Shown here piece by piece: positions 59,393 through 64,000 of a DNA stretch of 64,000 nucleotides. A program made the position numbers and the translations under genes. Origin of the DNA: Streptococcus australis (GTDB lineage Bacteria; Bacillota; Bacilli; Lactobacillales; Streptococcaceae); NCBI RefSeq assembly GCF_901543175.1, contig NZ_LR594040.1, positions 1,736,001-1,800,000 on the forward strand, in the 5' to 3' direction. Below the pieces are notes generated by a model. That model worked only from the letters and a program-made list of their open reading frames with translations, was not told the origin of the DNA and made no database searches. Position 1 is the stretch's first letter, and each line of letters begins with the position of its first letter.

Positions 59393-60679
59393 TTACAGGG
59401 AACTTTCGACTTGTTTGCGGTAAGCTTTTGGTGATTTTCCGCACAATTTACGGAAAACCTTGTAGAAATATCCAACATTGCTGTAACCAACAGCATAGCA
59501 AACATCTTCAATACTATCATTGGTTGAAAGTAAGAGCTGTTGCGCTGCCTTAATCCGCTGTTTGTTGAGCAATTCCGCAAAGCTTGAGTTGGTTTCTCTT
59601 TTGATTAGCTGACCGAGGTAGACAGGATTGATAAAGAGATCCTTGCTGATATCCTTAAGCGAAAGCTCTTTCTTATAATCACGCCCGATGACTTCAAGAA
59701 CACTCACCACATTTTCATTCATGCGGTACTGGCCAAAAAACTTAGTCAAGGTTTCTTTGATGTAGGCAACCAATTCTTTAAAGGAGTTAATAGCATGGAT
59801 GGCTTTGACAATCTCAGTCATATCATCCGCTTTTAGATGCTCAAACAAGTGGAAGACATCCATGACAAACTGAGTAAAGAGTTGTTTGGTGATAGCCACG
59901 CGCGGTGTGTTCTCTAAGACAACCTTCTCCAGTAGGGTTAATTCTTCAATGATTTGATTGATATTTCCTTGGATAATCACGCGATAAATCGGTTCATAAT
60001 AAGCAAATAAACTCTCGGATTTTTCTAGATTGACTGAACCGTAAAAGAGGGCTTTTTCAGCGTTGATCTTCCATTTTTCAAAGGCTTGTTGGTAGGGTGC
60101 TTCAAAAGGCGTTACTACGATTCCATCTAGTGGTTGATCAGAGATAAAAATCTGCCAGTCTTGACCTAAAACATAGTAAGGAACAGTGAAAGATCCTTGT
60201 TTTTCCTTTGAAAGACCTATCCACCAGCTGTCTTTACCTGCTAAATAGTTGGTAAATCCCTCTTCATCCAATTCTTGGCTGAGAGTTTGACTTTGCTCCA
60301 CCTTTTCCTGAAGCTGTCTCGCAATTTTTTCTAATAGATGACTCAACTCCACCTTATCCACTGGCTTCACCAAATAATCCACGACACTAAGGTTCATGGC
60401 TTTTTTGACGTAGTCAAACTCCTGATAACCAGACAGCAAGATATAATAGGTATCTGGAAGTAGCTCTTTCATTTCCCTAATCATCTCAAGCCCTGTCTTA
60501 TCTGGCATATTGACATCGGAAATGATCACATCTACTGGATTTTCCTTGACGTAGTCCAATGCATCATCTGCGTGATTAGCTGTTGCGACGACTTGCATAT
60601 CCCATTTTTCAAAGGGGATTAATCGCTTGAGTCCCTCTGTCACCATATACTCGTCGTCTACTAATAAAACTTTATACAT
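59393..60679 (-). CDS. AraC-type response regulator (YesN-like)
   Basis: A 428-residue regulator. The receiver domain (1-120) has VDVIISDVNMPDKTG with the phospho-acceptor Asp and the KPVD motif; the middle ~200 residues are a variable domain; the last 100 residues form an AraC helix-turn-helix pair (LKDISKDLFINPVYLGQLIK and IEDVCYAVGYSNVGYFYKVF). The genes for histidine kinase and YesL lie directly upstream. I remember the pneumococcal equivalent as two-component system 07, implicated in carbohydrate or host-glycan use. Confidence 0.93.
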   Translation of the reverse strand: MYKVLLVDDEYMVTEGLKRLIPFEKWDMQVVATANHADDALDYVKENPVDVIISDVNMPDKTGLEMIREMKELLPDTYYILLSGYQEFDYVKKAMNLSVVDYLVKPVDKVELSHLLEKIARQLQEKVEQSQTLSQELDEEGFTNYLAGKDSWWIGLSKEKQGSFTVPYYVLGQDWQIFISDQPLDGIVVTPFEAPYQQAFEKWKINAEKALFYGSVNLEKSESLFAYYEPIYRVIIQGNINQIIEELTLLEKVVLENTPRVAITKQLFTQFVMDVFHLFEHLKADDMTEIVKAIHAINSFKELVAYIKETLTKFFGQYRMNENVVSVLEVIGRDYKKELSLKDISKDLFINPVYLGQLIKRETNSSFAELLNKQRIKAAQQLLLSTNDSIEDVCYAVGYSNVGYFYKVFRKLCGKSPKAYRKQVESSL

Positions 60680-60691
60680 TTCCCTTCCTTT

Positions 60692-62362
60692 CTATTCATT
60701 TTGAATAGTAATACGGTAACGAACACCTTCTTGCTCAGCTGACTCTACACTGATTTGGTAGCGATCCCCAAAATAGAGGACAAAGCGTTCGTGTACATTG
60801 ACTATTCCAATTGATTGCCGCTCTCCGCTATAGCTTGCCTCGTGCTCAAAACTTCTCTGAGTTAGTTTTTCTTGCAAGCTAGCTAGTTTCTCAGCAGTCA
60901 TCCCGCGACCATTGTCTACCACTAGGATTTCAACAAATCCCTCACCCTTCAAGACCTTGATGCTGATCACATTGTCTGTTCGGCGGTGGTCAATACCGTG
61001 GGCAAAGTAGTTTTCGACCAATGGTTGAAGCGTAAACTTGGGGATCTTCATATTTTCTAATTCGGGTGCAATCTTAAAACCATAGGCAACTGACTTTGGA
61101 TAACGCACCATACAGAGATAGCTGTATTTGCGACAAAATTCTAATTCTTGTTTCAGCGTCGTTTCCCGCTCGTTGGAGATATTATTGCGTAGTAAACTGC
61201 TAAATTCATAGATAATATCCGCCAGTTCATCTTGGCTTTCCATGACGGCATACATGCGCAGAAACTCTAAGGTATTGTACATGAAGTGAGGATTGATTTG
61301 AGCTTGTAAGGCCCGCATATTGGCATCTTTTTGACTGAGCTCTAGCTGGTAAATATCGTGGATATTCTTTTCCAGGCGATCCAACATATCATTGGTGGTT
61401 TCTGCAATGAGAAGCAACTCTTGGTCTTTTTCAGAAGTATCGATCCGAAGTCCCTCTTCTCCTTGAGCAATCACCTCGATAGAATCTACTAAATCTACGA
61501 CCTGCCTTTGGTAATTGGAGAAGGTCTGCCTCAAGGTCACATATAAAATAATAATAAAGAGAACACTCAAACCAACAATGACAGCGGAACTAGTTAAAGT
61601 CCCAGTAAGAACAAAATTCTTGGGAACTGCTGATTGGACTTGATAGCCATGTGATGTCAAACCAACAATCCAATTTTCCCGTTCAGCTACTACATTTTCC
61701 CCTATATGAAACAATTCAGTATCAAAAGGGGAAGTAATCGTCACGGCCACAGGAATCAGACCGCGAGTATTATCAATTGCTTGGTAAAGTACATCCTGCG
61801 ATAAAGAAATGTAGATAACACCTAGAGACTGATCGGAGTTAGGATCAAGTACTGGTATGGCAAAACTATTGGCTGCTGGTTTGAAATCCTCAGCAAGAAT
61901 TTTCTCTCCGCTACGTTTCTCTCTAGTGGAAACGTAGACTTCCTTGTAGTCTTGCAAAACAATTGCAACACCTGTCACAAAATCATTACGAACATAGAGA
62001 TCGTCGATATTTTCATACAAGGATACTGAGACATAGGGAGACGCTTTACGTTGCAACAGCCAGTAAAAATAATCCGATGTACTCAGACTAAAATACTTGT
62101 AGATCCCTTCAATCCGTGCTCGATTTTCAACCAGTTCCTGTGCTAGCTGAGTCGACTCTCTGTGGTAATATTCAATCTCACTCACTGTCCGAGTCGTCAC
62201 ACGTTGAGCTACTCGTTGAGCTTCTTTTTCACGAGAACTCCAGTCAGCATAGGAGAGCATGACCGCAAAGCTTGCAATGATGACAATCATCACCAAGGTA
62301 TAGATGCGCAAGAGCGAGTGGAGCCAGAACGGCTTCATTTTATTTTGTCGCCAATTTTTCAT
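60692..62362 (-). CDS. Sensor histidine kinase (YesM-like)
   Basis: About 556 residues: TM1 near residue 10-30 after the start (FWLHSLLRIYTLVMIVIIAS), a large extracellular sensor, TM2 (SSAVIVGLSVLFIIILYVTL), HAMP, then the His_kinase domain with QAQINPHFMYNTLEFLRMYA (phosphorylated His in NPHF), N-box PLVENYFAHG and G-boxes DNGRGM and SIGIVNVHERF. The start is uncertain: candidates at 62338, 62362 and 62374 all overlap or abut the YesL gene. It ends 12 bases before the response regulator start. Confidence 0.88.
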   Translation of the reverse strand: MKNWRQNKMKPFWLHSLLRIYTLVMIVIIASFAVMLSYADWSSREKEAQRVAQRVTTRTVSEIEYYHRESTQLAQELVENRARIEGIYKYFSLSTSDYFYWLLQRKASPYVSVSLYENIDDLYVRNDFVTGVAIVLQDYKEVYVSTREKRSGEKILAEDFKPAANSFAIPVLDPNSDQSLGVIYISLSQDVLYQAIDNTRGLIPVAVTITSPFDTELFHIGENVVAERENWIVGLTSHGYQVQSAVPKNFVLTGTLTSSAVIVGLSVLFIIILYVTLRQTFSNYQRQVVDLVDSIEVIAQGEEGLRIDTSEKDQELLLIAETTNDMLDRLEKNIHDIYQLELSQKDANMRALQAQINPHFMYNTLEFLRMYAVMESQDELADIIYEFSSLLRNNISNERETTLKQELEFCRKYSYLCMVRYPKSVAYGFKIAPELENMKIPKFTLQPLVENYFAHGIDHRRTDNVISIKVLKGEGFVEILVVDNGRGMTAEKLASLQEKLTQRSFEHEASYSGERQSIGIVNVHERFVLYFGDRYQISVESAEQEGVRYRITIQNE

Positions 62363-62954
62363 GGATACTTTCATATACGGGTTCCAACATATCACTGATA
62401 AAGAAATGCCACACCCCAATTCCTACGAAAAAGAGGAGGGCAGGCATATAGTAACCAATTCCTGCAAGCATGACCGTACCAAATAAAACCTTGGCAATTG
62501 CCGGTAAATTCATAAAAATCCCGATAAGAGCGAGTTTTACAGTATTTCGATAAGAGAGCTCATAGTGAACTTGGAGTTTCAATGAAACGGTATAAGCCAA
62601 AAAAACAAAGGCAACAACAAGGATATTGAGAAAGGTTGCCAAGAGATGGAAGATAGTCTGATGGGGCAATTGAACCAAAAGGTACAAACCATAGATTAAG
62701 ACTAAATCTACAAGTACAAAACTATAGAAAGCTAGGTTACTCTTGACAAAGTTACTCTTATACAATTCCCAAGCTTCTTTCAAACTATAAGCCCGATAAG
62801 TATAACCGTTCTCCGCATATAAACTCATAAGAGTTGCACTAGCTGGTGCCAAACCAAAGACTACACCTCCTGCTAGTGTCAATAACCAGAAAAAAGTCGT
62901 CGCAATCATTCCTAAAAAGAAACGATTAAAGACGAATTCTAGAAACTTTCCCAT
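62340..62954 (-). CDS. YesL-like DUF624 membrane protein
   Basis: A 204-residue protein with five hydrophobic segments and a short N-terminus MGKFLEFVFNRFFLGMIATT. Family DUF624 (YesL) members sit next to YesMN-type two-component systems. The first gene of this operon, it follows AAGGAGGATATTATG. Its 3' end overlaps the kinase gene start, consistent with translational coupling. Function unknown. Confidence 0.88.
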   Translation of the reverse strand: MGKFLEFVFNRFFLGMIATTFFWLLTLAGGVVFGLAPASATLMSLYAENGYTYRAYSLKEAWELYKSNFVKSNLAFYSFVLVDLVLIYGLYLLVQLPHQTIFHLLATFLNILVVAFVFLAYTVSLKLQVHYELSYRNTVKLALIGIFMNLPAIAKVLFGTVMLAGIGYYMPALLFFVGIGVWHFFISDMLEPVYESIHEKLATK

Positions 62955-62983
62955 AATATCCTCCTTAAAACAACTATGTAACT

Positions 62984-63009
62984 ATTATATCATATTTCAA
63001 ACGTTTTCA
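62984..63009 (-). promoter_or_regulatory. Promoter and cre-like site of the YesL operon
   Basis: Minus-strand -10 TATAAT at 62984-62989 (TGATATAATAG); the -35 region is weak (TTTTGA or TTTGAA). The palindromic TTCAAACGTTTTCA (62996-63009) overlaps the -35 and resembles a CcpA cre site with one mismatch at position 2. It would repress the sensing operon when glucose is present. Confidence 0.55.
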
Positions 63010-63026
63010 AAAACATAGAGCACCCA

Positions 63027-63055
63027 TTTACAATCCTCTAAAAGCGTGATACAAT
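63027..63055 (+). promoter_or_regulatory. Promoter of the MptD-like gene
   Basis: -35 TTTACA (63027-63032), 17-base spacer, -10 TACAAT (63050-63055). Divergent from the YesL operon; the cre-like site is 18 bases upstream of the -35. Confidence 0.7.
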
Positions 63056-63087
63056 TGATTTTGACAGTTTTATATAAGGAGATTCTC

Positions 63088-63660
63088 ATGAAGAAAAATA
63101 TCTTAACTACCCTCTTAGCCGTCGTTCTCTACTTCCTCTGTCTAGGAATCGGAGTATTACTTGGACACTTGGTAGACTCAACGGGCAATATGTTCTACGC
63201 GCCTGCCTTTTCTGCCCTTGTCGGGGGGAGCGTCTACATGCTTCTTTTAGCAAAAGTTCCTCGTTTTGGAGCGATTACCACTCTCGGACTCTTTATGGCT
63301 CTCTTTTTTCTAGCTAGTAAACACGGCGCTGGTGCCTTTCTACCAGCTATCACTTGCGGTCTTGCAGCAGATGCTATCGCTCGCCTCGGCAACTATAACG
63401 ATCGAATCAAAAACACCCTCTCCTTCCTCGTCTTTGCTTTTAGCACAAGTGGTCCCATCCTCCTCATGTGGATCAGTCCCAAAGCTTATGAAGCAACTCT
63501 ACTCGCTCGTGGAAAATCCCAAGAATACATTGACCGTATCATGGTCGCTCCAGAGTGGGACAAAATTTTTCTCTTTGTCGCAAGCATTCTCCTTGGTGCC
63601 TTAATTGGTGCTTTGCTTGGGCAGTTTCTAAGTCAAAAAATAGCCGATAAAAAAATATAA
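63088..63660 (+). CDS. MptD/Trep_Strep family ECF-type S-component-like membrane protein
   Basis: A 190-residue protein with five or six membrane helices (LLAVVLYFLCLGIGVLLGHL at the start), resembling the Trep_Strep/MptD family of putative ECF transporter substrate-binding components. The start at 63088 follows ATAAGGAGATTCTC; the frame extends 14 codons upstream without a site. No ATPase or T-component gene is adjacent. Substrate unknown. Confidence 0.8.
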   Translation: MKKNILTTLLAVVLYFLCLGIGVLLGHLVDSTGNMFYAPAFSALVGGSVYMLLLAKVPRFGAITTLGLFMALFFLASKHGAGAFLPAITCGLAADAIARLGNYNDRIKNTLSFLVFAFSTSGPILLMWISPKAYEATLLARGKSQEYIDRIMVAPEWDKIFLFVASILLGALIGALLGQFLSQKIADKKI

Positions 63661-63662
63661 TG

Positions 63663-63705
63663 TAAAAGCCCTGAAGACTAGCAATGCCTAGTTCCAGGGC
63701 TTTTT
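63663..63705 (+). terminator. Terminator of the MptD-like gene
   Basis: Imperfect hairpin AAAAGCCCTG-ACTAG/CTAGT-CAGGGCTTTTT. The symmetric A/T ends let it also stop minus-strand transcripts from the DltX-like gene. Confidence 0.8.
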
Positions 63706-63717
63706 AAATATACAATC

Positions 63718-63876
63718 TTAAAATTCACTATAGATAAATTCTTGGATGCTCGAAAAATCGGTCACAAAACAGTAAATCACAATGCTTAAGATAACCGTAT
63801 AGAAAAATAGTGTCCACAAGATTAAACGATGTGTGTTAGTTAGCTTGGTTTGCAAATTTGTAAAGTTCTTTTTCAA
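63718..63876 (-). CDS. dltX: DltX-like miniprotein (TTG start)
   Basis: A 52-codon minus-strand frame read from a TTG at 63874-63876. The product has a basic N-terminus (KKNFTNLQTKLTNTHR), one membrane helix (LILWTLFFYTVILSIVIYCF) and ends EFIYSEF. The C-terminal FIYxEF block is the hallmark of DltX, the small membrane protein of teichoic acid D-alanylation. It overlaps the DltD-like gene by 41 bases and ends its operon; DltX normally precedes dltA. Confidence 0.7.
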   Translation of the reverse strand: MKKNFTNLQTKLTNTHRLILWTLFFYTVILSIVIYCFVTDFSSIQEFIYSEF

Positions 63877-64000
63877 CTTCCATCCATCCTTTCACTCCAA
63901 CGTGCATCACGTCAAATAAAAAGTAATCATCATACTCTCTGTTTCCATAGTTTAGCACCGTTGCACCATGGCTTTTTGCGACATCTTCTATTTTTTTATA
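63836..64000 (-). CDS. dltD: DltD-like protein, C-terminal fragment (cut by window edge)
   Basis: The last 54 residues of a protein whose start is beyond position 64000. The sequence EYDDYFLFDVMHVGVKGW contains the Asp-X-Met-His-X-Gly-X-Lys-Gly-Trp pattern of the DltD C-terminus, where Asp and His complete the catalytic site. DltD transfers D-alanine to teichoic acid. It differs enough from the usual motif (MHLGWKGW) that a second, divergent dlt-like locus is possible. Confidence 0.7.
   Translation of the reverse strand, partial: YKKIEDVAKSHGATVLNYGNREYDDYFLFDVMHVGVKGWMEVEKELYKFANQAN

Overview
The window is from a low-GC Gram-positive bacterium and reads as a Streptococcus of the mitis group (S. 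mitis, S. oralis or S. pneumoniae-like). This rests on near-pneumococcal ribosomal protein sequences, a late-competence (SigX) box in front of a ccs4-like gene, a YesMN/YesL two-component set, and gene blocks in the order I remember from pneumococcus. No rRNA, tRNA, CRISPR array, transposase or phage gene was seen.

Layout. (1) 1-12958, minus strand: the S10-spc-alpha ribosomal protein superoperon, read from rpsJ (right) to rpsM (left), with secY, adk and infA. Inside it are a 59-codon unrecognised gene and two covarying structured elements either side of rpsH. (2) 12959-14195: the S10 promoter and leader, present twice, with a GyrI-like ligand-binding gene between the copies. (3) 14196-18433: anaerobic ribonucleotide reductase (nrdD, a 46-aa gene, acetyltransferase, nrdG, P-loop kinase) behind a tandem NrdR-type operator. 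(4) 18435-20231: a SigX-driven ccs4-like gene plus a large membrane protein. (5) 20285-30094: accessory-looking block with an LPXTG von Willebrand A protein, cardiolipin synthase, a tightly overlapping five-gene biosynthetic operon (glycosyltransferase, extended SDR, metallo-beta-lactamase-fold hydrolase, adenylate-forming ligase, FabH-like ketosynthase) and an iron alcohol dehydrogenase behind a cre-like site. (6) 30104-34332: lipoprotein, folC, DUF1292 protein, ruvX, ireB, a second lipoprotein, spx. (7) 34421-37461: mgtA behind a promoter, an M-box Mg2+ riboswitch, a terminator and a 23-codon upstream reading frame that can fold with the sequence after it. (8) 37480-48053: pepP, nucleotidyltransferase, uvrA, corA, membrane proteins, S66 peptidase, SemiSWEET-like protein, tag, ruvA, XRE regulator. 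(9) 48059-56017: mutL, a LytTR/DUF3021 pair with a direct-repeat operator, mutS, argR, argS. (10) 56018-64000: a structured non-coding stretch, an NRAMP-like transporter, nrdI, a YesL/histidine kinase/response regulator cluster with a cre-like site, an ECF-type S-component-like membrane protein, and, cut by the right edge, a DltD-like C-terminus overlapping a DltX-like miniprotein.

How the genes work together. The left third makes ribosomes and the Sec channel. The nrd genes supply deoxynucleotides without oxygen. mutL, mutS, uvrA, ruvA, ruvX and tag maintain DNA. The most novel-looking material is the five-gene operon, which combines acyl activation, condensation, thioester or lactone hydrolysis, ketoreduction and glycosylation and so looks like a small glycosylated lipid or polyketide pathway. 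The layered mgtA leader and the duplicated S10 leader are the strongest RNA-level signals.
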